DNA of 64,000 nt. Origin: Desnuesiella massiliensis (GTDB lineage Bacteria > Bacillota > Clostridia > Clostridiales > Clostridiaceae). The position numbers were made by a program, and so were the translations under genes. The stretch is from positions 1,240,001 to 1,304,000 of the forward strand of contig NZ_LN879457.1 of NCBI RefSeq assembly GCF_001403615.1, written 5' to 3'. The notes beneath the pieces were generated by a model. That model saw nothing but the letters and a program-made list of their open reading frames with translations, did not search any database and was not told where the DNA came from. Within the stretch, counting starts at the first letter, position 1. The number at the start of each line of letters is the position of its first letter. Positions 42,344-50,921 of the stretch are shown here, piece by piece.

Positions 42344-43462
42344 ATGGAAGATAATAAAATAAATAAAATGCTAAGAGTTTCGAAGGCTTCTATAAGAGCT
42401 TTAGGGCTTATAGATAGCACTGTAGAGAAAGTTAATGAGGATGCATTAGTTGAAATTGCAGAAATATTAAAGGGACAAGAGGAAGTAACTACTTTTGGAG
42501 TAAAGAATACGGATCAAATAAGCAGGAGATATATTAAAAGGTTAGTTGATACGAAAAAGTATGTTTGGCATACCATTGATACTATGGCTGAAGGAGGAAG
42601 AGCCATAGATATAAATTTAATAAATCCAATTACGGGAAAACCTATGACAGGTTCTTCTAGTGCTACCGCTATCAATGTATTATATGGCATCAATGATATT
42701 GGAATAGGCACTGACGGAGGTGGCTCTGTACTAGCTCCAGCTCTTAGTCTTAATTTGATATCTATCATGGCAAAAGGCATGGGACTAAAAGGAGATACAG
42801 GAAAAACCTCTACGGATGGAATAAGTTTTGTACCAGGGATTGGAGTTATGAGTCAATCCTTTAGGAAGGCGAAAGATTGCGTTTATACAATGCTTGATAT
42901 AGATAAAGAAGAATTACTTAATTTAAAAGATATTAAAGTATTAGTTTGCAAAGAGCATAATATAAAATTACCTGATGGAAGTGACATGAGAAGAAGTCTA
43001 GAAAAAGTGGTAAAAAGACTAGCAGAACTACAGGTAGAAATAATAGAAGAAAAGTTTCCAGACTTTTACGAGAGAGAAAAATCCATAACCTGGGCTCTAA
43101 ATAAGCTAAAGGAATATGATATGATTCTTACTTTAGAAGGCCCTATAGATTTAATGGGCTTTGGAGATTCTGTTTTTGGTACCTTAGGCGACTTTGCCAA
43201 GAGCATTCAAAACCAAGGTGGAAAATATATGATAAAAATTGCTAATATGATCAACGCTACTTCTATTACTTTGCCTATAGACGAGGTAGCTTCAGGTATA
43301 GTAATCACCGCAAGAGAAGGACTTAAGGAAGGAATTAAAGCTATTGCCCTAGCTGAAGGTATAAAAGATCTATATACACTACCTGAGTTATATCATAAAT
43401 ATTTTCAAGAAGCTTATAAAAGAAAGAAAAACGAAATACTATTCTCAGTAAAAGGGGTGTAA
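42344..43462 (+). CDS. Amidase-signature family protein within the yhf operon
   Basis: A 372-residue protein with a shortened amidase-signature domain: the Ser-rich MTGSSSATAINVLYG (about 101-115) and IGTDGGGSVLAPALS (nucleophile probably Ser128) correspond to the Ser-cisSer part of the triad. The C-terminal half resembles the amidase fold (DMILTLEGPIDL). The usual catalytic Lys motif is not clear; Lys71/72 are candidates. It is shorter than typical amidases (450-500). ATG 42344 lies behind AGGAG; the GTG at 42335 is within the RBS. The E. coli yhf operon as I know it has no such gene, so this is a clue to an amide-containing substrate. Confidence 0.75.
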   Translation: MEDNKINKMLRVSKASIRALGLIDSTVEKVNEDALVEIAEILKGQEEVTTFGVKNTDQISRRYIKRLVDTKKYVWHTIDTMAEGGRAIDINLINPITGKPMTGSSSATAINVLYGINDIGIGTDGGGSVLAPALSLNLISIMAKGMGLKGDTGKTSTDGISFVPGIGVMSQSFRKAKDCVYTMLDIDKEELLNLKDIKVLVCKEHNIKLPDGSDMRRSLEKVVKRLAELQVEIIEEKFPDFYEREKSITWALNKLKEYDMILTLEGPIDLMGFGDSVFGTLGDFAKSIQNQGGKYMIKIANMINATSITLPIDEVASGIVITAREGLKEGIKAIALAEGIKDLYTLPELYHKYFQEAYKRKKNEILFSVKGV

Positions 43463-43465
43463 TAA

Positions 43466-44341
43466 ATGAAATTAAAAGATGGAGTCACCTATATGCACGA
43501 ACATATCACCATAGATTTAAGCGGAGTAAAAAAGGACTTAGACTGCAGATTAGATGTGATGGAAGATACTATTGAAGAGTTTAAGGCATTAAAAAAACTT
43601 GGTGTAGAGAATTTAGTAGATGTAACCAATAGAGGCATGGGAAGAAATATAGACTTTGCTCTTAAAGTACAAGAAGAGTCTGGCATAAATGTAATTTTCT
43701 CTACGGGCTATTATAAAGAACCTTTTCTTCCGGAAGAGGTATATAAACTTAGTGAAAAAGAATTAAGCAAAATAATGGTGGAGGAAATTTTATATGGTAT
43801 TGATGGCTCTGGAGTAAAAGCTGAAATCATAGGTGAGGTTGGTACTAGCAAGGATACTGTAACACCTATAGAAAAGAAGGTAATCATTGCGGCTGCTATG
43901 ACTCATATAGAAACTGGAAAGCCAATTACTACTCATACCACCTTAGGAACCTCAGGCTTAGAACAAATTAATATTTTTAATGAATACAAGATAGATTTAG
44001 ATAAGGTGATTATTGGTCACGTAGATTTAAGCGGAGATATAGATTATATATTAAGGCTTATTGATAAAGGTGTATATGTAGCTTTTGATACTATAGGAAA
44101 GATAAATTATATGTCTGAGGAAAGAAGACTAGAAATGTTAAAGGAAATATGTAATAGAGGTCTTTCTGAAAGAGTGGTCATGTCTGTAGATATCACAAGA
44201 AAATCTCATTTAAAGCATAGAGGTGGTATTGGCTATAGTTATCTATTAAATAGCTTTATACCTTATATAAAAGAAAATGGCATATCAGAGCAGAATATAA
44301 ACAATATGCTAAGAAATAACCCGCAGAAAATTTTTAAGTAG
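43466..44341 (+). CDS. php: Phosphotriesterase homology protein (Php / YhfV)
   Basis: A 291-residue TIM-barrel metallohydrolase of the phosphotriesterase family. Metal ligands: HEH at residues 11-13, bridging Glu124 in IIGEVGTS (instead of carboxylated Lys), His157 in THTTLG, His185 in IGHVDLSGD and Asp242 in SVDITRK. All are present, so a binuclear metal centre should form. Php proteins share the fold with lactonases and phosphotriesterases, but their natural substrate is not known to me. It begins three bases after the amidase stop. Confidence 0.9.
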   Translation: MKLKDGVTYMHEHITIDLSGVKKDLDCRLDVMEDTIEEFKALKKLGVENLVDVTNRGMGRNIDFALKVQEESGINVIFSTGYYKEPFLPEEVYKLSEKELSKIMVEEILYGIDGSGVKAEIIGEVGTSKDTVTPIEKKVIIAAAMTHIETGKPITTHTTLGTSGLEQINIFNEYKIDLDKVIIGHVDLSGDIDYILRLIDKGVYVAFDTIGKINYMSEERRLEMLKEICNRGLSERVVMSVDITRKSHLKHRGGIGYSYLLNSFIPYIKENGISEQNINNMLRNNPQKIFK

Positions 44342-44353
44342 GAAGTGAAGAAC

Positions 44354-45448
44354 ATGAAGGCATACCCATTAGAATCCATTACAATAGAGGAAGCAAAAAA
44401 ATTTCAATTTAAACTTATAGATACTATAACAAAGCACTTTCATGGAGAAGAGATACTATCTCTAGGAGATTTAGGAGTAGTTCAAGGCTTGAATAAACCT
44501 ACCACTACCCTTAAAGTAGAAAAGGTATTAGCAGATTTTTTTCAGGTAGAGGCTGCAGTATTAGTAAGAGGAGCAGGAACCGCAGCCATTAGATGGGGAT
44601 TATATAGCATGATAAAGCCAGGGCAAACTATCCTTGTCCATGAGGCACCTATATATCCAACTACCATGGTAACTATTGAAAGCATGGGACTAAATATTGT
44701 TAAAGCAGATTTTAATAATAGCGTAGAAATAAAGAAAGCCTTAGAAGAAAACAAAATAGACGGAGTGCTTATTCAATACACAAGACAAAAGATAGATGAT
44801 TGTTATGATATGAAAGAAGTAGTAGAAGTTATAAAAAAACAGGATGAAAATATGCCTATTATTACTGATGATAATTATGCAGTGATGAAGGTTGAAAATA
44901 TTGGAGTGCAATGTGGCGCTGACTTATCTGCCTTTTCAATGTTTAAGCTTTTAGGGCCAGAGGGTATTGGATGCGTAGTAGGTAAGAAAGAGTATATCGA
45001 AAAGATAATAAAGAGTAATTACTCTGGAGGCGGGCAGGTACAAGGTCATGAGGCTATGGAGGTATTAAGAGGACTTACCTATGCGCCAGTAGCTTTAGCT
45101 ATTCAGGCAGAAGTTAATGATGAACTAGTGAATAGATTGAATAGTGGAGAAATAAAAGAGGTAAAGAATGCTTTTTTAGCTAATGCTCAATCTAAAGTAC
45201 TATTAGTAGAATTTGAAAAGCCTATAGCCAGAGAGTTATTGAAATATGCAGAGAAGCTTGGAGCAGCACCTAATCCAGTAGGTGCGGAATCTAAATATGA
45301 ATTTGTACCCATGTTTTATAGAGTTTCTGGAACCTTTAGAGCTGCAGATCCTACTTTAGAGGAGAGAATGATCAGAATTAATCCCATGAGAGCAGGGGCT
45401 CACACCATAATTAGAATTTTAAAAGAAGCAATAGAGCAATTAAGTTAA
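44354..45448 (+). CDS. yhfS: YhfS-family PLP-dependent enzyme (aminotransferase fold)
   Basis: A 364-residue fold-type I PLP enzyme. PLP-binding Lys198 is in AFSMFKLLGPEGIG and the Asp that contacts PLP is in PIITDDNYAVMKV. The FRAADPTLEERMIRINPMRAG C-terminus and GDLGVVQGLNKPT segment match YhfS of E. coli closely in my memory. The reaction is not established; transamination, lyase or racemase-like chemistry are all possible. ATG 44354 follows GGAAGTGAAGAAC; 12 bases after php. Confidence 0.9.
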   Translation: MKAYPLESITIEEAKKFQFKLIDTITKHFHGEEILSLGDLGVVQGLNKPTTTLKVEKVLADFFQVEAAVLVRGAGTAAIRWGLYSMIKPGQTILVHEAPIYPTTMVTIESMGLNIVKADFNNSVEIKKALEENKIDGVLIQYTRQKIDDCYDMKEVVEVIKKQDENMPIITDDNYAVMKVENIGVQCGADLSAFSMFKLLGPEGIGCVVGKKEYIEKIIKSNYSGGGQVQGHEAMEVLRGLTYAPVALAIQAEVNDELVNRLNSGEIKEVKNAFLANAQSKVLLVEFEKPIARELLKYAEKLGAAPNPVGAESKYEFVPMFYRVSGTFRAADPTLEERMIRINPMRAGAHTIIRILKEAIEQLS

Positions 45449-45467
45449 GCAGCGGGGGGTGAAAGAT

Positions 45468-46628
45468 ATGTTTTTAGACACAACTTTAAGAAAAAATCCT
45501 AACTTAATAGAGGCAGCTTTTAGCCTTCATCAGCAAGGCTTAATACAACCGGATACCTATATATTGGATTTAGATGCCATTATTAATAATGGAGCTTATT
45601 TAAAAGAAGAAGCAGATAAATATGGCATTGAACTTTATTTTATGACAAAGCAATTTGGAAGAAATCCTTATGTTGCAAAGGAGCTTATGAAATTAGGTTA
45701 TGCCGGTGCTGTAGCAGTAGATTATAAGGAAGCAGATGTACTGTACGATAATGGGGTAAGGCTTGGAAATGTAGGGCACATAGTTCAAGTACCTAGCCAT
45801 AAGGTGGAGGAAATGCTTTTAAAGTCTCCAGGAGTTATTACGGTTTATTCCATAGATAAGGCAAAGGAGATATCCAAGGCTGCTGTAAAGCTAGGCTTGC
45901 ATCAAAATATTATGCTTAGGGTTATAGATGAAGGTGATATGTTATATCCAGCACAGTATGGGGGTTTTTATTTAGAAGAACTTATTGAAAGTACTGCTGA
46001 AATAATTAAGCTTCCTAATATTAGGGTCTATGGAGTAACTTCTTTCCCTTGCTTTTTATACGATGAAAATCTTAAAGAAATAAGACCTACTCATAATGTA
46101 AAAACTGTTATGAAGGCAAAGGAAATTATCGAAAAGACTTTCTCCATAAAATTAGGTCAAATCAATACTCCTTCTGCTACCTGTGGAAGCAGTATAAAAA
46201 TCATTGCTGAACAGGGAGGAACTCATGGAGAACCAGGTCATGGACTACTAGGAACTACTCCACTGCATGTAGTAAGAGATGAGGTAGAGATTCCTGCCAT
46301 TATTTACGTCAGTGAAATTTCTCATAATTTAAAATCTCAATGCTTTTGCTATGGAGGTGGACATTATAGAAGATCACATATGGAGAATGCTTTTGTAGGA
46401 CAAAATATGGATAATATGAAGACCTTGAAAACAGAAATGCCAGATAGCGATAGTATAGATTACTATATAGGGCTGCAGGGTAATGCCAAGGTTGGTGATA
46501 CAGCGCTGCTTGCTTTTAGAACGCAAATTTTTGTAACTAGAAGTGAGGTAGCTGTGGTTAAAGGAATTCAGCAGGGTAAGGCGGAAATCCTAGGAATTTA
46601 TGATAGTCTAGGAAAGCGCTTGAGGTAA
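45468..46628 (+). CDS. yhfX: YhfX-family PLP-dependent protein (alanine racemase fold)
   Basis: A 386-residue fold-type III PLP protein related to alanine racemase/D-ornithine-lysine decarboxylase-like barrels. The PLP lysine is in YFMTKQFGRNPYVA (Lys61). NTPSATCGSS, EPGHGLLGTTPLH, CYGGGHYRRSHMENAF and AFRTQIFVTRSEVAVV match E. coli YhfX in order. Probably an amino-acid or amine racemase/epimerase. ATG 45468 follows GGGGGGTGAAAGAT. Confidence 0.9.
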   Translation: MFLDTTLRKNPNLIEAAFSLHQQGLIQPDTYILDLDAIINNGAYLKEEADKYGIELYFMTKQFGRNPYVAKELMKLGYAGAVAVDYKEADVLYDNGVRLGNVGHIVQVPSHKVEEMLLKSPGVITVYSIDKAKEISKAAVKLGLHQNIMLRVIDEGDMLYPAQYGGFYLEELIESTAEIIKLPNIRVYGVTSFPCFLYDENLKEIRPTHNVKTVMKAKEIIEKTFSIKLGQINTPSATCGSSIKIIAEQGGTHGEPGHGLLGTTPLHVVRDEVEIPAIIYVSEISHNLKSQCFCYGGGHYRRSHMENAFVGQNMDNMKTLKTEMPDSDSIDYYIGLQGNAKVGDTALLAFRTQIFVTRSEVAVVKGIQQGKAEILGIYDSLGKRLR

Positions 46629-46646
46629 TGCAAAGGAGGAAATAAT

Positions 46647-47852
46647 ATGAAAAGATTTGTGGTAGTGGTTTTAGATAGTTTTGGAGTAGGAGCCATGGAA
46701 GATGTAAAGGAAGTGCGCCCTCAGGATCTTGGTTCTAATACCTGTAAACACATTCTTGATAGATTGCCAGAGCTTAGATTACCTAATTTAGAGAAGCTTG
46801 GATTAATGAATGCCTTGGGAGATGAAACTGAGTATATGCATAAGAATCCTAAGGCTAACTATGGTATTTCAGCTTTAGCACACTTTGGAGCTGATACTTT
46901 CAATGGACACCAGGAAATAATGGGGACAAAACCTAAGAAGCCTTTATTTCAACCCTTTCAACAGTGTATCCATGAAGTGTATGAAGCCTTGACTAGTGCA
47001 GGATATGAAGTTCAATACAAAGGAGATAAATTAAAATTTCTTTTAGTAAATAATTGCGTTACAGTTGCAGATAATATTGAGGCAGATCCAGGACAGATCT
47101 ATAATCTTACAGCAGCTTTAGATTTAATTCCTTATAAAGAGGTATTAAAGATAGGAAGGATAGTAAGGAAGGTAGTTAAGGTTTCGAGGGTTATTCCCTT
47201 TGGAGGAATAAATGTAAGCCTAGAAGATATATTAAATGCCGTAGAAGAGAAAGAAGATAAATTTATAGGAATAAATGCGCCAAAGTCCGGAGTTTATAAT
47301 GAAGGCTACGAAGTTATTCATTTAGGCTATGGAATCGATGCTGAGGTACAAGTACCAACTATTTTAGGCAAAAAAGGTATTCCGGTGGTATTGCTTGGCA
47401 AGGTGGCGGATATAGTAGAGAATCCTTATGGAAAGAGCATTTCCTGTGTAGATACAGAAGAGGTAATGAAGCTTACTATTAAGGAAATGGAAGCTATAGA
47501 AGAAGGCTTTATCTGCACCAATGTTCAGGAAACGGATTTAGCTGGCCATGCTGAAAATGCAGAAAGATATGCAGAAAAGTTGGCTATAGCTGATAAATAT
47601 ATTGGAGAAATTATGGACAAAATGCAAGAAGAGGATATTTTAATTGTGATGGCGGACCATGGCAACGATCCTACTATAGGCCATAGCCATCATACAAGAG
47701 AAAATGTTCCACTTTTGATATATAAAAAGGGTTTAGAAGGTAAATTTATTGGACTTAGGGATACTATGTCTGATGTAGGTGCCACAGCAGTGGATTATTT
47801 CAAAGCAGATAGAACCGAGAATGGCTCATCCTTTTTAAAAGAATTAAATTAG
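46647..47852 (+). CDS. yhfW: YhfW-family phosphopentomutase-like metalloenzyme
   Basis: A 401-residue alkaline-phosphatase-superfamily protein close to DeoB. Metal ligand Asp10 in VVLDSFGVGAM, phospho-acceptor Thr84 in FGADTFNGHQEIMG, ETDLAGHAENAERYAEKLA, and the metal cluster MADHGNDPTIGHSHHTREN. The key residues of the family are present, so it should transfer or remove a phosphoryl group on a sugar phosphate. Its presence implies that a (deoxy)ribose- or sugar-phosphate is formed in the pathway. Last gene of the operon; AGGAGG before the ATG. Confidence 0.9.
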   Translation: MKRFVVVVLDSFGVGAMEDVKEVRPQDLGSNTCKHILDRLPELRLPNLEKLGLMNALGDETEYMHKNPKANYGISALAHFGADTFNGHQEIMGTKPKKPLFQPFQQCIHEVYEALTSAGYEVQYKGDKLKFLLVNNCVTVADNIEADPGQIYNLTAALDLIPYKEVLKIGRIVRKVVKVSRVIPFGGINVSLEDILNAVEEKEDKFIGINAPKSGVYNEGYEVIHLGYGIDAEVQVPTILGKKGIPVVLLGKVADIVENPYGKSISCVDTEEVMKLTIKEMEAIEEGFICTNVQETDLAGHAENAERYAEKLAIADKYIGEIMDKMQEEDILIVMADHGNDPTIGHSHHTRENVPLLIYKKGLEGKFIGLRDTMSDVGATAVDYFKADRTENGSSFLKELN

Positions 47853-47862
47853 CACTAAAACT

Positions 47863-47894
47863 GCGAAGCATTTTTGCTTCGCTTTTGTTTTTTT
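47863..47894 (+). terminator. Intrinsic terminator of the yhf-type operon
   Basis: GCGAAGCA (47863-47870), loop TTTT, TGCTTCGC (47875-47882), then TTTTGTTTTTTT. Confidence 0.88.
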
Positions 47895-48098
47895 GCAAAT
47901 ATTCATTTACAAAACTAGATTTTTAGGCCACAAATGGGATTCTTGTCTTACAATTCGCCTTTTGCAATACCATAAAAGAGAAAGATTTTATTAAAACAAT
48001 AAAAATATAAAGAATAACGATAAATAATTATTGAAATTATTAAAATGATGATATATAATATGGTTAATTAAAAAATATTTTAAAGTGAGGTAATATTT

Positions 48099-48590
48099 AT
48101 GAAAGATAGAATAAGTTCAAAAGTATTAAATGGGTTTGTGATGCTTGGAATTGTCTTAACAATTCTTGCACTTATAGGTACTCCGCTTATATTGACAGCA
48201 CTTTTAAAAGTTTCAAGGATGGAGCTATCAGTTCCCAATATGGAATGGATATTGACAGGATGTATCTATGCTTGCGCTATTCCTTATGTTGTGGCATTAT
48301 TTAAATTAAAATCTATCTGTGGACTACTTGTAGGAGAGAATTCTTTTTCACCTAAGATTGCAAAAGAATTTAAGATAATAGCCATATGTTCCTTCAGCGA
48401 AGTGTTGATTTTTATATTCTCAGAGTTGTTACTCTATTTTGTTTACGACTTTTTTCTATATGCAGGAACAATTATACCTATGATAGTTATTCCATTTATT
48501 GCTGTAACAGCAGGATTTCTTTCCTTAGTTATGTCAAATATCTTTAAAAAAGCGGCTGAGATAAAAGAAGAAATCGATCTTACTTTTTAA
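48099..48590 (+). CDS. DUF2975 membrane protein
   Basis: A 163-residue protein with four hydrophobic segments (about 10-35, 48-68, 96-118, 124-148) and the DUF2975 SICGLLVGENSFSPKIAKEFKIIAICS loop. It is immediately followed (16 bases) by a small Cro-type regulator, the usual pairing (as in Bacillus yoaS-yozG). A role as a membrane partner controlling the regulator is likely but unproven. GTGAGGTAAT precedes the ATG. Confidence 0.85.
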   Translation: MKDRISSKVLNGFVMLGIVLTILALIGTPLILTALLKVSRMELSVPNMEWILTGCIYACAIPYVVALFKLKSICGLLVGENSFSPKIAKEFKIIAICSFSEVLIFIFSELLLYFVYDFFLYAGTIIPMIVIPFIAVTAGFLSLVMSNIFKKAAEIKEEIDLTF

Positions 48591-48606
48591 TTGGAGGTAC
48601 AGTGAT

Positions 48607-48816
48607 ATGATAGTTGTCAATTTAGATGTTATGATGGCAAAAAGAAAAATATCCCTTACAGAATTATCAGAAAAGCTTGGCATGACTATGGCAAATGTTT
48701 CAAATTTTAAAAATCATAAAGCAAAAGCTTTTAGATTTACAACTCTTGATGCATTATGTAGAATACTACAATGTCAACCAGGTGATATTTTGGAGTATAG
48801 AGACGATATAGAATAG
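48607..48816 (+). CDS. Small Cro/C1-type helix-turn-helix regulator (YozG family)
   Basis: A 69-residue protein consisting of one HTH_3/HTH_26 domain: MMAKRKISLTELSEKLGMTMANVSNFKNHKAKAFRFTTLDALCRILQCQPGDILEY. It is the partner of the DUF2975 protein, with GGAGGTACAGTGAT before the ATG. Regulatory targets unknown; the pair is commonly autoregulated. Confidence 0.88.
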   Translation: MIVVNLDVMMAKRKISLTELSEKLGMTMANVSNFKNHKAKAFRFTTLDALCRILQCQPGDILEYRDDIE

Positions 48817-48863
48817 ACAGATTCCTTGGTAAAATATATATATAAGATAACTGCGGAGGAAAT

Positions 48864-49943
48864 ATGAAAAAAAATCTTAAGTTTGAAGTTAGTATAATAG
48901 TATTTGCGCTATTTACCATGATCTTAAATTTAATTCTTAAGCACTATCCTAAATTTGTTGATAGGGTTTATTCAACCTCTATAAATAGAGCTACTAGGCA
49001 ATTATTAAGCATTATTACAGGTGTTTTCCCTTTTTCTTTGGCAGAGATATTGGTACCTCTATTAGTATTGATTTTAATGGGCCTCTTTATAACTCTAGTT
49101 ATGAAAATTAAAAGTGGTGAATTTTTAAAGCATTTTTTAATTATTAGTTCCTATGCATCACTGTTGTATATTCTGTTTATGTTTTTATGGGGCTTTAATT
49201 ACAACAGACTTCCATTGAATCAAATAATGGGATTAGAATTAAAAAAAGCTTCTAAATCGGAGCTTTCAGAGCTTTGTGATAATCTTATAAAAAAAGCTAA
49301 TAATTTAAGAACAGTGGTACAAGAGAATTCAGAAGGAGTTATAGAAATTAGTGGCGGATACAAAGATATTTTTAACCGAGCACAAAAAGGTTATGATAGG
49401 GCTTCTGAGGGTTATAAGGAGCTTGAAGGAAAGTATGGACCACCGAAAGCTATATTATTATCAAAAGCCATGAGTTACACAGGCATAACTGGCATTTACA
49501 TGCCCTATACTGGTGAAGCAAATGTAAATGTGAATGAACCGGATATGATGCTCCCAGCTACAGTGCTTCATGAAATGGCACATCAGAGAGGTTTTGCCAG
49601 AGAAGATGAGGCCAATTATATTGCTTATTTAAGCTGCTCAATGCATCCAGATGCAGATTTTCAATATTCCGGGGCGATGCTAGCTTTAATTCATTCAATG
49701 AATGCTTTAGCCGGCAAGGACATGGATGAATATATTAAATTGACTAAAAATTATTCTGAAGGAGTAAGGATAGATCTAAGATATTACTCAAGCTTTTGGA
49801 AGCAATATGAAGGAAAAGTAAAAGAGGCCTCTAATAAGATAAATGATAATTATTTAAAGTCTAATGGACAAGGGGATGGAGTAGAGAGCTATGGAAGAAT
49901 GGTAGATTTGTTAATTGCAGAGTATAGGAAAAAAGCGATGTAG
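48864..49943 (+). CDS. DUF3810 membrane-anchored zinc metalloprotease-like protein
   Basis: A 359-residue protein. Three hydrophobic segments at about 8-28, 58-80 and 90-110 are followed by an external or cytoplasmic domain with a zincin motif HEMAHQRGFAREDEANYIAY (HExxH at residues 236-240, with Glu downstream as the third-ligand candidate) and the DUF3810 pattern FLWGFNYNRLPL. The catalytic residues look intact, so peptidase activity is plausible though not demonstrated for the family to my knowledge. The stop codon lies within a terminator loop. AGGAGG-like RBS (GCGGAGGAA). Confidence 0.85.
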   Translation: MKKNLKFEVSIIVFALFTMILNLILKHYPKFVDRVYSTSINRATRQLLSIITGVFPFSLAEILVPLLVLILMGLFITLVMKIKSGEFLKHFLIISSYASLLYILFMFLWGFNYNRLPLNQIMGLELKKASKSELSELCDNLIKKANNLRTVVQENSEGVIEISGGYKDIFNRAQKGYDRASEGYKELEGKYGPPKAILLSKAMSYTGITGIYMPYTGEANVNVNEPDMMLPATVLHEMAHQRGFAREDEANYIAYLSCSMHPDADFQYSGAMLALIHSMNALAGKDMDEYIKLTKNYSEGVRIDLRYYSSFWKQYEGKVKEASNKINDNYLKSNGQGDGVESYGRMVDLLIAEYRKKAM

Positions 49944-50054
49944 GTCGCTTTTTTCAAAGCACAATTCAGAATTCACAATGCACAATTATTGTTATTTTTT
50001 CTACGCTAGCGGAGAAAAAAATTTCCTTCATTGTGAATTGTGCACTGTGCATTA
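49929..50054. repeat. Palindromic repeat copy 2 with overlapping terminator
   Basis: AAAAAAGCGA/TCGCTTTTTT (49929-49938 with 49945-49954) terminates the DUF3810 gene; its TAG stop is in the loop. It is followed by repeat arms (CACAATTCAGAATTCACAATGCACAATT style) and, after a T-rich core, the inverse (ATTGTGAATTGTGCAC, ending about 50053). In reverse complement it aligns with copy 1 at 37712-37826, including the terminator hairpin on the same side. Confidence 0.7.
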
Positions 50055-50085
50055 AAAAAAGGCTAAAGAATAGCCTTTTAAATAA
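50053..50085 (-). terminator. Intrinsic terminator of the 24-residue peptide gene
   Basis: AAAAGGCTA (50057-50065) with TAGCCTTTT (50071-50079); read on the minus strand the stem is followed by TTTTTTT. It lies 20-50 bases after the minus-strand peptide gene. Confidence 0.7.
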
Positions 50086-50104
50086 AAGTCAAAATATTTG
50101 AATT

Positions 50105-50179
50105 CTATTCTGATAAACATTCAGCTAGACATTCTTCAATAATGTCTTCTGTAATTATAAAGTTTTCTTTAACGTTCAT
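50105..50179 (-). CDS. 24-residue peptide with two cysteines
   Basis: A minus-strand frame starting MNVKENFIITE and ending EECLAECLSE. The ATG (complement of 50177-50179) is preceded by a perfect AGGAGGA five bases upstream (complement of 50185-50191), and a minus-strand terminator follows. It is acidic, with Cys spaced CLAEC, and has no signal sequence or maturation enzyme nearby. It could be a regulatory or signalling peptide, or a RiPP-like precursor acted on by distant enzymes. Function unknown. Confidence 0.55.
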   Translation of the reverse strand: MNVKENFIITEDIIEECLAECLSE

Positions 50180-50191
50180 TTAATTTCCTCC

Positions 50192-50673
50192 TATAATTTT
50201 TAAAAATTGTTACAATAAAATAGTATATGCTTTAACAGGCATATTTAGTACAAATAGAGAACAAAATTTTAAAAATTAGGAATTAAATTAGATGGTGGAA
50301 ATTGAAGACTCTATGAAAGGTAAGTCAAAAGATTATAGACCAATGCTAATTTTATAAAACTCTAATATTCGAAAAGCTGTAATTATACATATTGTACTGA
50401 GTAATACATACATCGCATTAAAGTTTTATATTATGTCTTGGCCAGAAGGTATTAGAACTTTTGCAATGTATATATTTTATAAATTAATTTTATGATAACT
50501 TTATAAGTATAATGCAGTAATCTTTAAAAAGCAAGCTTTTTTTGACTTAAAAATATTACTTTCAAGTAATATGATAATATTGTAATATATAATAGAGTAT
50601 CTTTAAAAGATAATTAGCTATTTTAAAGGATGCCTAATAGCTTAAATATTTATATTATAAGGGAGAAGAACAA
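50192..50673. other. AT-rich intergenic stretch
   Basis: Between the peptide gene and the next small gene I see only AT-rich sequence with possible promoters for both directions and no convincing reading frame. Confidence 0.5.
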
Positions 50674-50829
50674 ATGTCAGATAAGAATATAGAAATGATG
50701 AAGAAATTAATTGAAGAGAAAAAGAAAAAAGGTAATAAAAACGGAGAAACTCTAAGGCCAGATAAGAATATGGGAGGAACTAGAAAAGCCTTTAAAAGCG
50801 GTAAGCAAGGTGGATTATTCGATAAATAG
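50674..50829 (+). CDS. Small basic hypothetical protein (51 aa)
   Basis: A 51-codon frame behind GGGAGAAG that reads MSDKNIEMMKKLIEEKKKKG and ends with a GGTRKAFKSGKQGGLFDK tail. Lysine-rich, soluble, no membrane segment. The C-terminal Lys/Gly-rich tail resembles other small clostridial proteins of unknown function. It is 92 bases ahead of the M14 peptidase gene. Confidence 0.65.
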   Translation: MSDKNIEMMKKLIEEKKKKGNKNGETLRPDKNMGGTRKAFKSGKQGGLFDK

Positions 50830-50921
50830 AATTATAACTATTTTTGAAGGCAGTTTAGTCACAAAAGAAATTAAATACCTATATAATAATACCATCTAAA
50901 TAATTTGAGGTGTTTATTGTT

